In this document: positions 1-12,182 of the stretch, one piece after another
Position numbering within the stretch: the first letter of the stretch is position 1
Layout: every line of letters begins with the position of its first letter
Origin: Trichomonas vaginalis G3
Lineage: Eukaryota; Parabasalia; Trichomonadida; Trichomonadidae
Length of the DNA: 64,000 bases
Assembly (NCBI RefSeq): GCF_026262505.1
Contig: NC_067208.1
Location: 5,403,962-5,467,961, forward strand
Reading direction: 5' to 3'
Made by a program: the position numbers and the translations under genes
The notes under the pieces: model-generated
Told to the model about the DNA's origin: nothing
What the model saw: the letters and a program-made list of their open reading frames with translations, nothing else
Databases searched by the model: none

Positions 1-1543
1 CGGAGAAAAATCCGTAGTCGAATTGTTCAGCTTCATTTAATAGTTCATAGTGCTTTGGGTTCTAAACAGTCTGTGTTTCTTAGTTCTGGAGCAAAAACCA
101 TGCTGTCAAAATACTTTGCATTTGTACATATTCGGGTCTTTGACCGACGAATGAGACGGAGTCTTTTGTTTAAACTGTAATGTACGTAATTCTTTCATTT
201 ATAGCTTCATGAACGAGAGTTTGTTGTGTTCTCGTTTGTTGGACATATCTGTCTTTACATACAAAATACAAAAATAAATCAAAATAAAACTAATTTTATT
301 TTTTCCTATCTTAAGGAAATTCATGAAAATTCATGAGGTGAGAAAAGAGGTGAAAATACAGGTGAGATCTCACCACTTCACTAATACATATTTTACTGAA
401 TTCAGCAACAAAATTCAATTGTACCAAAAGTCAAAGCTTGAAAAATCTAATGTGTTTAGTCTTAGTAAGATGGTAGCTCTTTAAAGCAAATACCATTGCT
501 GAGTTTTAATGTAGCGTGAAGAGAAGTACATATGAATTCAATTACGGTTACAAATTTTGCAATGGACAACTAAGGCAACTATTTCTTGTCTTTTGCCTAG
601 CCAAGGTAACTTCTTCTCTTCCAATGGTTCGGCAGAACTATGCTCAGCTCATGAGACATTGCAATAACGTTTTAAATAGAAAAGTGTCATTTTTTCATGT
701 CCGAAGACTCGAAGGTGCAACAAGTTCCAAACTACCGGACGAACTCAGAAGAGCGCTATGGCAAGTATCTTCTGACAACTTCTTTGAGTTCCTCCAGGTA
801 CACTGGAAAATTGCTTGAAGAACTCCGCACAGAGAATTTGGAGAAATTGGCACTCCACTACTACCTTACCACAAAGGGTAAACAAGGTAAAATAAGACTA
901 AAAACTTACACGTTTAAAAAGTACATTTTAATTTTGAGCTCCGAGTCACGAGAAAACTTGTCAGATGTTACAGACTTACTTCCCTGAGGAGAATGGAAGC
1001 GTTACACGATACATCAGGTTCAAAAACAACGAACCTTGGAAATTGCGTACAAAATTCGCAATTACAGTGACCAATGGGAAGAGAGAAAGGTTCCTACAAG
1101 AAGAAACCAGCTCTAAACAACTCAGAAAAAGAAAAGAATAAAAGTTAACTCGTAATTGTTTATTTTTTTACCTTGTATGGGGCAAGCTCAAGAATGAAAG
1201 TCGACTATCTCAGTCTCTTTGTCTTGTACCAGTTGGAAGGCTCTTGCGAGTAATCGTCTGTTTTGCGGTCCTCAGCTGGTGTCTGACCTTCGTAATTTGG
1301 CCATGTTTCTTGAGAGCTCCAACTGTAAATGATTGTAGGATGAAGAGTCTCTCAGAACTGCTTGAGGTAGTCTTTCACGGTCACGAACCGATATCTGTGG
1401 GTACGAGTCGAATCGGTTCGATTTGAGGGGAAGAGACTGGAAAGCCTGTCGTCTTCCATAGGGGCTGTGGGCATACTCTTTTGCGTAACGGTTTCAGACT
1501 TCTTCGCTCTTGGTCTCTCTTGGATTGAGATTGGAATTGTGTG

Positions 1544-1558
1544 GCGGGGGGGGGGGGC
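1544..1558. repeat. Poly-G run
   Basis: A run of about 14 G in otherwise AT-rich DNA, inside the part of the fossil element where no gene is recognised. Its length is probably unstable and may be imprecise in the assembly. Confidence 0.6.
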
Positions 1559-1785
1559 AGGGTTTTGGCATAAACATCCAGGGTTGGGGAGTACGGCATA
1601 GGCTGAGGGAGGGTAGTTCAGGCGAAGCCTTGTGGTGGGTAGTAACCTGAGGTGGAAATTGGTAGTAAATCGGAGGTACTTGCTGGGAACTGGAGGTGCA
1701 GGGGCTGGTGTTTAGCGTTCCTCTGGTTTGGGAATGGACTCGGTTGGTGGACGTCAGGACATTCGTTTGTGTCCTGTGGGATGGA

Positions 1786-2045
1786 AAAACTATTTTTTCT
1801 GTCGGAAGAAAAAACTTTTTCTGTCGGAGAAAAAATTTTTCTGTCGGAAGGGAAAAACTTTTTCTGAAAGTTGACCAAAAAGTTTCTCAATTTTCGAAAA
1901 TTCTGAATGGGTTTCAACGACGGACAACTGGAAGAGTTCTTCCTGTTCGTCGGGAAAATTTTTTTCCTTTGTCCGGAAATTTTTTTCCTTTGTACGGAAA
2001 ATTTTTTTCAAGTTGTCGGGCAAATATTTTTCCTGTCGGTGGAAG
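1786..2045. repeat. Degenerate short repeats with A/T-run hairpins
   Basis: Units of about 20-25 bases alternate a TGTCGGA-type core with A-runs and T-runs, for example GTCGGAAGAAAAAACTTTTT. Five or more imperfect copies follow one another, and the second half shows the related form GTCGGAAATTTTTTTCC. Adjacent A and T runs allow short hairpins. Both strands therefore give phenylalanine/lysine-rich frames that are not believable proteins. The block lies inside the fossil Polinton and its role is unknown. Confidence 0.6.
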
Positions 2046-3659
2046 GACTCGGAATACCAGAAGGATTTGACGAGGCAATTTACCTTGTAGAGATAAATGA
2101 GTTGTTAAGCAGTACTTGCGGCAGGGTAATGAAGCCCAAGGTCAAGTTCACCGCTATTTCGGAAGGGCGCTGCCTTGAATCTCGAGACTTCGACTCGGAA
2201 AATTTCCATTCAAATACCAGAAAAAACTCCTTCGACGAACATAACGGAGCCAAAAGAGAAACTCTTTGTTAAGTTCCTAAACAAAACGTCCTTGGAATAT
2301 AAAATACCAAGACAAGGAGAACCCCCTACCCCATATGAAATTGGCAAATTCAGTCTCTCCTTCACTTCTCGGGTCAGCCGTTCTACATAACTGTGAAGGC
2401 GACATCCAACACAGTTCAGTCAACCTTAATGTTTTGAGTAAAACATTTTTTTTTTCAATTTTTGTTGCAATGAAGCAAGTTAAATTCGTCCACATCCAAT
2501 CTCAATGGACCCGATGAAAGAGTTGCAAGCATGGTTTGAAGGGCTTGAAGAAACGACATAGACGGCGAACTGGAAGGAGCTCAAACCACAATGCAAACCA
2601 AAATTGCACAAGTCAAGTGAACAGTATGCTTCACTAGAAGCTTACAAAAGCTACTCTTGACCTCAATGGGATATTTACCGTTTAGATGTCAAGAGTGGGA
2701 ATAAGCCAATTAAAATTAAACTTCTCTTCTAAACTACGAAGCTATCCTCCAAAAGTTAGCAGAAATGAGAAGATTTACAGAGCTACTTACATGTAAGGGA
2801 TTACCTTCAACAGTCCGACAAAGATGATTTTCTGACATGGTCCCTCCAATTTTGTCCGAAGTCAGCTTCAGATGTTTCGAATGCTCCCACATAATCGCAG
2901 CATAATGAACGTTTAGCTGAACTCTCCGCAATCTCAAAACGTTTTTTGGTTCTCATGTTCCAAACTTTTATCGGAAGAGACAACAAACGTTTCAGAAGGA
3001 AGAAAAGATATTTAATTTTACCACTTGTTGTATGACATAACTGTCATAACAAGCTTTTTTGAAGTAAAACTGCCATTCTCAACCACTTCATTTTCGATTC
3101 CCGAACAAGCACGCGAAGCGAACACAATAGCAGATGTCCTTTCAAGTTGCCAGACAACGCGCCCAGTTAAATTCAATTGGCCAACAATTGAAAGCTCATC
3201 TGACAAACAACCATTAAGACTCTCCAAAGAGTCCTAATGACAGAGATGACCAATTCAAAGCCGATGTCCTCATGAACCAGCTCCAAATTGAGAAATGCCT
3301 GAAAATTTCACGGAAACCTTGCGAATTACGAGAGAGAGAACCGAGACTTGCAGACTCATCTACCGTTTCTTCGAGAGATAGACGCATCTGGAAGGTACTC
3401 GGAAAGGACAGAACTATGCCAACAACCGTACTTGTGAGTACCGAAATTTGAAAGAAGGAATTGTCGAGGAAAGAAGAGGAAGAAGAGAAACACGAAGAAG
3501 AAGAGGAAGAAGAAGAAGTTCCTGAAGCGCTACATGGGCAACCCTTGTTGCCGATGAACAACTTACGAAATTTCCCAACCTAACCCATACAAATCCGCAA
3601 CAAGGAGCAGGCAAGGTTCTTATCCCAGTCCTCATACAACTTGGGACACCTTGAACCTT

Positions 3660-3806
3660 AAACCTTCGGAATCGCGGTTTCATCTCCAATGGGCAAAGCT
3701 TGTCGTAATTCGAATGGGTTCCAAATCCAGACAAAGAAGATCGAGGGTACAGACACATTGACGGTGACAAGCTCAACAACCGTAAGGAGAACCTCGAGTG
3801 GTTCTA
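3660..3806 (+). pseudogene. HNH endonuclease-like remnant in fossil element
   Basis: The plus strand shows a proline-asparagine-proline segment followed by a HIDGDKLNNRKENLEW-type segment. This is the hallmark of HNH_3-type endonucleases, in which the histidine and the N-N-R-x-E-N-L core build the nuclease fold and its DNA contact. Such enzymes occur as free-standing nucleases in phages, large DNA viruses and some trichomonad elements. Only this core is visible and the copy is broken. It may be original cargo of the Polinton or a later insertion. Confidence 0.5.
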
Positions 3807-5199
3807 ACGAGTAAAAGAAATTTTATTTTAGGGGAAACCCCAAGTAAAATCTTTTAGGTGTTTTTGGATAAGTATGTTAATTAAGGGTAATTTGCAAAAT
3901 TAGTTTCCGACCCTTTGATTGGGCTTCTTTGTTATCCCAGTTGCGTAGGGAGGTTCGTCCCAGAGGTAGTCTGGTAGAATTGGCCATAATCAAGGACGGA
4001 TTTGTCCTCCAGGCATTGAGGGATGTACCTGCTTCGTAGAGTTTCATGGACCTCTGCCTTGCACCAGACACCCCTCTACCCTTGGAACGTTTAAGGCTTC
4101 TTCGAAGTGCTGAGATGCGATTGGCTGCGTGACAATCCGAAATGACACTTTTTGTCCGTTGGTCAATTTGTTCGTGTCTCCGTGCCATAGTCGACGACCA
4201 AATAAGACAAACGGTTATATATGAGTTTGAGACTAAGAATGGTGGTAACTCGACTGTCCGATTCAAAGACTCGGGAAGGGCGACCATGAAATTAACGAAA
4301 TTAGCTAGGAAGGATATAAAATGGACTGGTTGCCACCACCTCCACCTCCCACCCTTTACTGTTCTCAAGTAAATAAGCTTTCCCCGTTCCAAGAATTCCC
4401 ACACTTTAATTAAATTCGAATAAAATTTTTTTATTTCATGCATGTTTATTTCTGTGGCCGTCTTCAGTATGGCCCCAGTATTACGCTTGAAGAGGACATG
4501 AAACTTCGGTGAAAATTTGTCCAATTGAATTGAACCCATCTTTTCACCGACAATACCCATTTCATGAGTTTGTGTAACCCTTCTTCCGTCGTCATGAGTG
4601 CGGTCAATGTTCTCATCAAGTAAATCCTTGACTTGGATTTGACTTCGAGAAGAAATTTGTTGTAGTTGTCAAGGACTGCCTTTGCGAATGAGGGTAAGAC
4701 CAATGTCGACAATAGGTTTTTAATGTGGTTACTAAGGCCACTTTGACTTGAGTGAATTCGTACTTCAAAACAAAGGAAGAAACCTTTCAACAAAGTTGTC
4801 GACTTCTCAATAAATGTTTACTCTCATCTCTTGAGTTTCTTAATGGAAATATCCCCATGTCGAATTCCATTAAGCAATTTTGAGTGTCATTGCAGTTTGG
4901 GGTTTGAAGCTTTCCTAAATATCATACAGTTGTTGTATGAAATTTTCACTGTATATGTTCCCTTCCCGGGAACTCACCATCTTCGTTTGGAAATTTCCAC
5001 GTGCGGACTATATTGGACAAACCTATGTATGCAGCGTTAAGGTCGACATAAGTATAGTCTTTTCATCTGAGTCGAACTTGTTGGCAACCAATTGGGTCCC
5101 AGTTTGTGGAAATTCAAGTGAGTTCTCTTATCTTCTGAGAAACTTTCTCCTGTTATCTCATAATCATCGTCGAAGCAACCTGTTTTCATTATAATAACC

Positions 5200-6500
5200 T
5201 TCTGACCTAACTCAGATGCTCTTCCAATACTTTGACTCAATTGGATGTCTCAATGGAGTTTGTTTATATGGATCTGAAGTTTCTTGCACCTCATTTGGAA
5301 AGTCTTCTGGTTCAGGTTGGTATCCGAACAATCCACTCCTTTGTGAATTGTGTACTTTCTTTTTGTAACTGACTTTGGTCTGAACAACTTTTGGTCTTGC
5401 TAACACGTGAAAAGTTTTGTTTCGTCTTTGGTACAAAAGTTTCTGCAGCTTGTCATCTGGAATTGGTTCGCAAACAAACCTTTCTCGAAAAGAATGTTTA
5501 CAGCTCTGACAATGTTGCACTTGCCTTTTCCGAACAATGGTTTGTAAGACTTTCGTTCAACATGAAGTGGTTGTGGACAATTGCAATCTTCAACCATGGT
5601 AAATTGACTCACAACATAGTCGTCATGTGAAGAACCTTTAGCTGTAGGTATGTTGACTCGGATATTGACATTTGCCAACGTGCAATTTTTGCCAATTGAC
5701 CCTCTGAGAATGTACCTTGTCTTCACACATGACTCAAGATACTTCATCTTCTCATCTGTAACAAGACCAGAGTCCTGAGACATGTAAGAATGCAAGGTTC
5801 ATTGACAATGTTTCAATTGAATTGTAAATTCCATACCTTGTCAAGTCAATGTCAGACTTATTTATGAACGGGAAGTATCCAGCATGTTGTCTGACTGCTT
5901 GAGGGTTAGGTTGGTACCATTCGAACTTGACACTTGCAATTCTTCATTTGCATTCAAATGTCTGAGTCGGAGTCAACCATTTGTTCTCTCTTTGTAGTCT
6001 GAAAGCGTCAAGAAGCATTGCAGCTGTTGTGACATTGCCATGTGCATAGTAAATGTGACCATCCAATCTGTTATGGTCAATCTGAGATTGTGTCCTTTCT
6101 TATTTCCGTCTTGTATGGCAGCAAGTACACCCATGAAGCCTTTTTTGTTCTTTCCTTCGTCAAGTTTACTGTAAAGGTTCGACAGATGTAATTTGACTTC
6201 TAACTTCACGGTACTTCTCATATGCATATCTTGTTCTTTCCATGGGAGCATGACCATCCTCTGCACTACCTTTTTCCTTCTCAAAGGATGCAATTGTTCG
6301 TCATGTTTCCATAGAATCTGGCAAAGCCGTCGTGTCCTTCAACTTGAGGTTCACTAACATCGAAAGGCATGTCCATAAGACGTTCTTCTTCTAACCTCTA
6401 GTCTGTTTGGATAATTTGCACGTTGCTGTTTCCAAATCCATTTCGTAGGTCAGACAGCCAGTTTGTCATAGACTTTATGGGTCTTCCTTCCTATATTTAA
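5200..6500 (-). pseudogene. Polymerase N-terminal-like remnant (type-B, protein-primed), tentative
   Basis: The minus strand contains a segment of the form GYFPFINKSDIDLTRYGIY followed by SGLV-x-EKM...KTRYI. From memory this resembles the region ahead of the exonuclease domain in the protein-primed type-B polymerases of trichomonad Mavericks. I did not find convincing exonuclease or YxDTDS polymerase motifs, so the catalytic part is lost, too decayed to read, or elsewhere. The remnant is broken in several places. In an intact relative the enzyme would replicate the element from a terminal protein. The match is by eye, so the call is tentative. Confidence 0.42.
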
Positions 6501-6971
6501 AATTCTTCGAAACTCTCCAACCATAATCTTTGCAACTCTGCTTTTATTCTAGCAGATTTTCTTCCATTCTATATGGGGCATTTTTAATAAAAGAAAAAAA
6601 ATATTTTTCTTTACTTTACATAACCGCTGCTGCATAAGTCTTTGACGCCAACCCATACAGCTAATGAAGGTTGTGGTTTAGTTTGGAAACTAACTTTGGT
6701 TTTGGTTTATCTTCATTTTTGGTTTTTCTTCTTCTATCGTTTTTTCGTACTTTCGTTCCTCTGACTTTACTTCACTTGCAGGAACAGTTGTGTCGTCAAC
6801 ATCTTCATAAATATCATATGCATTTGTTTTTGTTTTCCTTTCAACTTTTTGTGTTTGTTGTAAAGTTAGAATATTTCGACTCTAAGTCAATGAGATGTTC
6901 TATATGAACTGTTGGTCAGTGAAGTAAACTTTTCCATCTTTGTCTCGAAAGCTCCTTCAGACTTCAATATT

Positions 6972-7178
6972 TTATTTGTGAGAGTCTGTTTCTTTTTTGA
7001 GATACTTGCCGTTCCATTCTATGAAAAGTGATGTTGTGTTAGGGTTTGTATTTCCAGACCTGGCACTTTCTATTATTGAATTTTTCTCTTCATCTGTAAG
7101 TTCTTTGACAGGTTTTGACAATGGTTCTGAACTTTTTGTTTGTGGTGTCAAATCTACCGTTTCAACTTCTTCGGTCAT
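6972..7178 (-). pseudogene. Unidentified acidic remnant in fossil element
   Basis: A short minus-strand frame is rich in glutamate, lysine, serine and threonine, with a low-complexity charged part (KPVKELTDEEKNS) and a C-terminal WNGKYLKK segment. I recognise no family. It lies between the polymerase-like remnant and the small virion-protein-like remnant of the same strand, so it is most simply another decayed gene of the Polinton. Confidence 0.3.
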
Positions 7179-7406
7179 TTCATCTCAGTAAAATTTTTAG
7201 TTTGGTTTGTTTTCAACTGGTTTTGTTGTTTTTTAAGTCGGTCTAAAACTTCCTGAGGTATAGGAAGAACTTGACAAACACGTTGTGTACTGCTGGAAGT
7301 CGACAAATCCATCTTGAACCCATTTGTCTCAATGCTGTATTGTTCATTTCATCTCAGTAAAAAACTTTACATTCCCACGTTTGAGGCGGTTGAGGTTGGT
7401 TATTGT

Positions 7407-7766
7407 TTACCCACTGTTGTGCATGGTTATATCCTCTGTTAAAGAATCTTTCACCTTGGTCCATATAGTGTCCTGCTTGGTTATAGTAGTCATTTGCTTG
7501 TTATAATAGTTTCCTGCTTGTCTTCCTACATTGTCCATCCATCCTTGAACTTTTCCTCTTGTTTCAGGATTTGGAATAAGATTTTTGCATCTCGTGCTAC
7601 AATCCCAACCTTTCTGTACAGTTTGTATAATAGGTTGTGCTTTCTCTTTCAGTATACCTAATGTACTCAAAATCTTCCTTCCAACTCCAAATACACCTCT
7701 GGCTATTGTCTCCACTGCGGGCAAAAATCTGGATGCAACTCCTGCTAATGCGCCAAATAAACCCAT
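7407..7766 (-). pseudogene. Small glycine-rich virion-type protein remnant
   Basis: A minus-strand frame of about 119 residues begins MGLFGALAGVASRFLPAV and continues with an alternating glycine/hydrophobic/basic pattern for about 50 residues before a polar C-terminal half. Short glycine-rich, amphipathic, basic N-termini of this type are typical of minor capsid or membrane-active virion proteins of adenovirus-like and Polinton-like elements. A second protein of the same style lies near 11310-11545. The function is inferred from style and context only. It is part of the fossil. Confidence 0.4.
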
Positions 7767-7841
7767 TTCTTATAGGGTAAAAATGACGAATCCAAACAAG
7801 GACCCCTATGTTTCTAAAGCGACAAAAAAGCACTCATGATA

Positions 7842-8730
7842 AAAATCTTTAGTTCAACACCAAATGCTTGGTTTATGGATATCTTGGAAAACATTCCGAG
7901 GTATAGAGAAGATGGACCACCATACTGGTTAATATTTGTCGGTCAAAACACAAGATACTGTGAAGCCATACCATTATGGTCAAAAATATTTTAGATGTGA
8001 AAACTGCTTTGACAATATTCGTTGACAAATACCATCCAACAAACTGACATCTGACTGTGAAAGTTCTTTCAAATCAGATGATGTAAAAAACTATCTGCGT
8101 TCAAAAAATGTAAACCTATTTTATTGTCGACCAAAACCATTCTGCTTCTTGGTGTCATTGACGGTTGTATAAAAATGTTAAGAGACTTAAACCAACCACA
8201 AGGTGGTGAAGCAAATGAAATGTCATATGACGACAAATATAGACACTTCTCCATGGAAAGATGAGACAAGTTTTAAATATTTACAATACCGTAAACAAAA
8301 GGTTTGGGAAACCACTCCCCTGAAGAAATGAAAAACAACCCTGACTTAGAGAAAGACTATATATTTAATAATTTAGTCAAAAGAGACAAACAAGAAAGAA
8401 TGCCGGCTTCAAACTTAAGAAAGGTGACAAAGTAAAAATAGAATACCTAAACGCGACCCATTGAAAATACTATTGACTATGACAACAATGGAACCCGACA
8501 GGTACTCACATTCGTGTTCGTAAAAATAGAGAAAGTATACAAGAGAATATTATGAAGTTTTAGGCAAACATGGCAAATGTACAGACTGCAAGCAGAAGAT
8601 AAAAACTACTATTGTCAGACCTCGTTTCAAACTTGTCAAAGTTCAAGGTGGTATATCTTCAAAGACAGTTCCTAACAAATATAAGACACTCCTGACGAAT
8701 ATGCTAAAGAAGTTGAAAATGACGACTAAG
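7842..8730 (+). pseudogene. Retroviral-type integrase remnant (Polinton)
   Basis: The plus strand shows the start of an rve-type integrase core. A WFMDILENIP segment carries the first catalytic aspartate position, followed by PYWLIFVGQNTRYCEAIPL. Further on come LGVIDG...LRDLNQPQGGE, then SYDDKYRHFSME and a basic tail ending in acidic residues near 8730. This order matches the integrases of trichomonad Mavericks, which insert the element using a D,D-35-E core. The copy is clearly broken. It lies on the opposite strand to most other recognised parts and is the strongest single piece of evidence for the family of the whole fossil. Confidence 0.68.
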
Positions 8731-8839
8731 CAATTCTATACCATGCGTAAACTGTCATGTAAGGTGGCATGTAGTCTTTACTTGGTCCCGTTGTTTGCGT
8801 ATATCCCGAAACGCGATGTGTATGGTTTCCATCTCCCTG

Positions 8840-10443
8840 AGTGTCACCCCAGAAACAATTTATAGCAAACTGAACGCGTCTTTAACATCATATCCTTTAC
8901 CTTTTTTCATTGCTGACCAATCCCAAAATTTATGCTTATGCCAACCTGCTTGAGATGTACTTAAATCTATGTAGTGACTGTGCGCAGGTAAATTTTCACC
9001 TGAAATCGTTTTACTTCCTCCGTTTTCCTTTGAAGAGTTTGCACAATACAAAAACCTGTCAACTATTTGTTCCCATGCACCAACACCAAACATTACTTGA
9101 GGACCTCTTGCTTCCATAGATGTATAAATAGAACCTACTGGGTTCATTATCAAACATATGAGATAATATAGGATTGTCTCTTTTGAACTTAAAATATAGT
9201 GTAACTATTTCTGGTTTCTTCTGGTTTGTGTCAGAATATTTTTTATAATATAATCTTATGTTTTCGGGGTAGGTAAAATCTTGACTATAATATTTTTTTT
9301 GTCATCTATATAATAATATACTATTCTCGTTTTTTCTATTGCATTATATCTTTTATATCTATAATATTTAAATATAATGTTTGCTTTTTTGGGTCTACAC
9401 GTGCGTCAACACCATAGTCATAATAATATGGTGCTGGAGCTGGGTTAGGTAATGTCATATCTGCCATTTCATAAACTCTTAAATATTTTTTTTGTTCGTC
9501 TCCATAAGTTTAAGTAACAGTTGTTGTCTAATGGAACTTTAACTTGTGTACCATTATTCTTTATATAGCTTACTACATTTCATTGTTATTTTCGGAATGA
9601 GTTTATACCGTATTACCATTTTTTAAGGACTGTACAAACTCCCATCTAAAATATTTATTTTCTTCATTGACAGAAACATCCCAACAATAGTTTCAATATT
9701 TTTTGTTGTCCTATCAAACTTTGGTATATTTACTTGACATATGTTTATCTGTTTATTTTCAAGGCTAACGTTTAAGTCTGTTATTTCAGATATAGAATGT
9801 GTATGTCCAACGTCACTTTTCCTGTTTAAGTTTCTTGTAAGTTTGTAATATTTGCAATGGTATGTGTATGTCCAACGTCACTTTTCCTGTTTAAGGTTTC
9901 TTGTAAGTTTGTAATTTTGCAATGGTATGTGTATGTCCAACGGCACTTTATTGTTTAAGGTTTCTTGTAAGTTTGTAATATCAGATATAGAATGTGTATG
10001 AGTCTTTTTAGAATATTCGTTTTCAGCTCTTGTCACTTCACTTGACATTTTATTGTCAACATATGTTTGTCTGCTAGTTCAGGATGAGTATTTTCTTTTG
10101 TTGCATAAGCATTGTTAGCTCTTTCTTCTTCTTTTGCTATTTGCATCGTCTACATATTCTTTGTCAGCTTTGTTGTCAACATCTGCTTTCAAAAGAAGTT
10201 CATTTATAGGTTTTCTCGTTTAAAGTTCCTTTTGTTGGATTTATACAGACAGTATGGTTCTTATTGTCTTGAAACAGAAACTCATCTGTCATTGGGTTTA
10301 ATGTCAGTTTTAAGTTTCCTTCTTTCAATGACTCAGATATCTTAGAATAGTTTGAAAAGTTTGTTGTGTTCTTATTTAGAGCTTGCATAATGAGTTGTCG
10401 GTTGTGTTGTATTTTCTCTCATAGACGCTGTTTCATTTGACAT
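8840..10443 (-). pseudogene. Tail-fibre-like protein remnant
   Basis: The minus strand carries parts of a fibre-like protein. Near 10200-10388 is a segment with KEGNLKLTLNPMTDEFLF. Near 9800-10010 lie repeats containing GHTHTI and NLQETLN. At 8860-9153 is a C-terminal region with PVGSIYTSMEARGPQVMFG, a GAWEQIVDRFLYC segment and an ENLPAHSHYIDLS segment. The last part resembles the tail-collar or receptor-tip domain of phage short tail fibres, where PVGSIY, W-E-x-I-x-D-R-F and AHxH are typical. In a living element it would be a virion attachment protein. The gene is broken in many places and belongs to the Polinton fossil. Confidence 0.55.
9798..10010. repeat. Tandem repeats of about 75 bp in fibre-like remnant
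   Basis: Three imperfect copies contain GTGTATGTCCAACG followed by CACTTT, then GTTTAAG and TTTCTTGTAAGTTTG. The copies differ by single bases and short length changes. On the minus strand the units correspond to a fibre-shaft repeat with a GHTHTI core and an NLQETLN helix. Confidence 0.65.
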
Positions 10444-10461
10444 TTTTATTCTAGATAAAAT

Positions 10462-11306
10462 ATGCTTCCAATAGAAAAAGAAAATTCAAGAGTTGCTACA
10501 ACTAAACCATTAGATGAACTTTTTACTAATGTCGGTCAAAAGTTTGAGACAGAGACCGTAAAGCATGAAGGCTATCGTTTTGACTACCCATTAAGATGGT
10601 TAAGAGACCCATCTGTCACAAAAGCTATTGGCTTTCGTAGAAGGAAGTTTGTGTCTGTAGAAGATAAAAGTTTTCCATTTATTGTAAGGTTTCATATAGA
10701 TTATATATCTGAAGGGAAACGAAAAATGTGGGAAGAAATTGAGCTAATACAGTTGACCTTTCATCTTCTCTACAGACTGCGTTAAAAAATATAGCAGATA
10801 AATAAATTCATGTTATGCAAAATATGCTGATGAATATGCAAATACCGAGAGCACACTTTATGTGAGAATTGATATGACAAACAAAATTCACAGTGTCATT
10901 TCAAATCTACGAAAACAATCCAAATAAGACGAACAATTATATACAGAATTCACTGCAATGTCATGGTATTATTTGCAAAGAATGTTAAATCAGAAAGTCG
11001 AACTTCCTTTAGCAAATATTTACAGTCGATATGCAAGAGATGAACCATATTTATTTAAAGATGTTTTCGACCCAGCTGCTATTATTGTTCATGCTTCATT
11101 TTCTGGCGCCCAAAACTCTTTCTTATGCTTGGCAAATGACTTTTACGAAAAACCTACAAAGTTATACGAACCACCAAGTGGAAGTATTTCAGACTTTCAA
11201 GTATGGTTTACTACAGATGGAGAAAGAAATTCCATTATACCATGCGTTTTACTTAGAACTTAGTTTCATATACAACTACTATCGAACGGTAAAATATAAT
11301 TTTTAA
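10462..11306 (+). pseudogene. Virion-protein-like remnant in fossil Polinton
   Basis: Two overlapping stretches of protein-like sequence occur here. The first, from an ATG at 10462, contains EGYRFDYPLRWLRDPSVTKA, then a basic IGFRRRK segment and a beta-rich FIVRFHIDYIS segment. The second (10958-11300) contains AIIVHASFSGAQNSF and SDFQVWFTTDGE. I read it as a structural protein of the element, because such beta-rich genes sit between fibre and minor capsid genes in trichomonad Mavericks. I cannot say whether it is a penton, a major capsid protein or another virion component. It is broken. Confidence 0.42.
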
Positions 11307-11309
11307 TAC

Positions 11310-11545
11310 GGTTGAGGTGTTGGATTTGGTTGCCAACTAGACTGTGGTGCAGGTTCAGGCGTTGTATAACAGGAGCTTGTTCTTCTGGTTCAGGTCTTTA
11401 GGTAATACCAACGAACTGACCTACCCTTTTACCAATATTTTTGACACCGTTCCAAATTCCTCTTCCTACAGATTTTATTCCATTCCATATACCTCTTCCA
11501 ACTCTTCTGAAGAAGTTTCCAATACTACTGAAGAAACCCATTTTA
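11310..11545 (-). pseudogene. Basic glycine-rich virion peptide remnant with internal repeat
   Basis: Reading the minus strand from about 11545, the protein begins MGFFSSIGNFFRRV. It then repeats a GRGIWNG unit twice and ends in a KNIGKRVGQFVG-type segment before a proline-rich tail. The short, strongly basic, glycine/tryptophan-rich make-up recalls adenovirus pX-type minor core proteins and their Polinton counterparts. It pairs stylistically with the remnant at 7407-7766. Assignment is by composition and context, not by a recognised domain. Confidence 0.42.
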
Positions 11546-11589
11546 CTATATGTAAAAATCTAATGTCCGCCTAGTCTCTTACGTTTCCG

Positions 11590-11920
11590 TTGAGTTCCAT
11601 AGATTCTTTAACTGGAGCTCATACATTCTGTTTCCTCTGGTAGAAAACATATTCTGGGTCAACTCCTGTGTTCGCGTCATCTGCATAAATTGTTTATATC
11701 CCACTTCAGGGTTTGTATAAAACTCTTTCCATCTCATATTTGAATACCATGGTGCAAACCTAACGCAGCGTCATTTGACATGGCAGTTTGCATTTGTACA
11801 TCTGTTGGCACTTGACCATAGTTTGCCATTGCAGTTGTATTCTAACTTCATTTGGAATATTCTCTGGGTTTGGTTGTCCAGGTTGCTGTGCATTCGCTAA
11901 GTTCTGTGCGTCCATTTAAT
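11590..11920 (-). pseudogene. Unidentified glutamine-rich remnant in fossil element
   Basis: The minus strand from about 11920 starts with MDAQNLANAQQPGQPNPENI and then a segment rich in glutamine and methionine, followed by tyrosine-rich pieces. I recognise no family. Its place between a virion-type remnant and the methyltransferase-like remnant suggests another structural or assembly gene of the same element. The region 11921-12182 holds no readable gene. Confidence 0.3.
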
Positions 11921-12182
11921 ATTAGATAAAAATATCTCTTACGAGTACATATGCTGAACATTTGCAGGCATTGGTTCATCTTCATATTCTCTGTACTTTT
12001 CTGCCACGTCAAATAAATAAATGACACAATGGAAAAAACCTAAAACAAGTAGTCCGATTTCAAACACATTTACTTACTAATAAAATTTCTTTGTTATGAC
12101 ACTTTTCTCAGTTTATAGGACCTCTCTCATATTCTATCTTGTCATATATAAAACTCATAGTCATGTATGTCCTCTAACCATC

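Noticed and set aside
3877-4560. 227-codon minus-strand ORF in the fossil region
   Set aside because: I could not match it to any Polinton gene or other family, and its composition changes abruptly, so I list no product.
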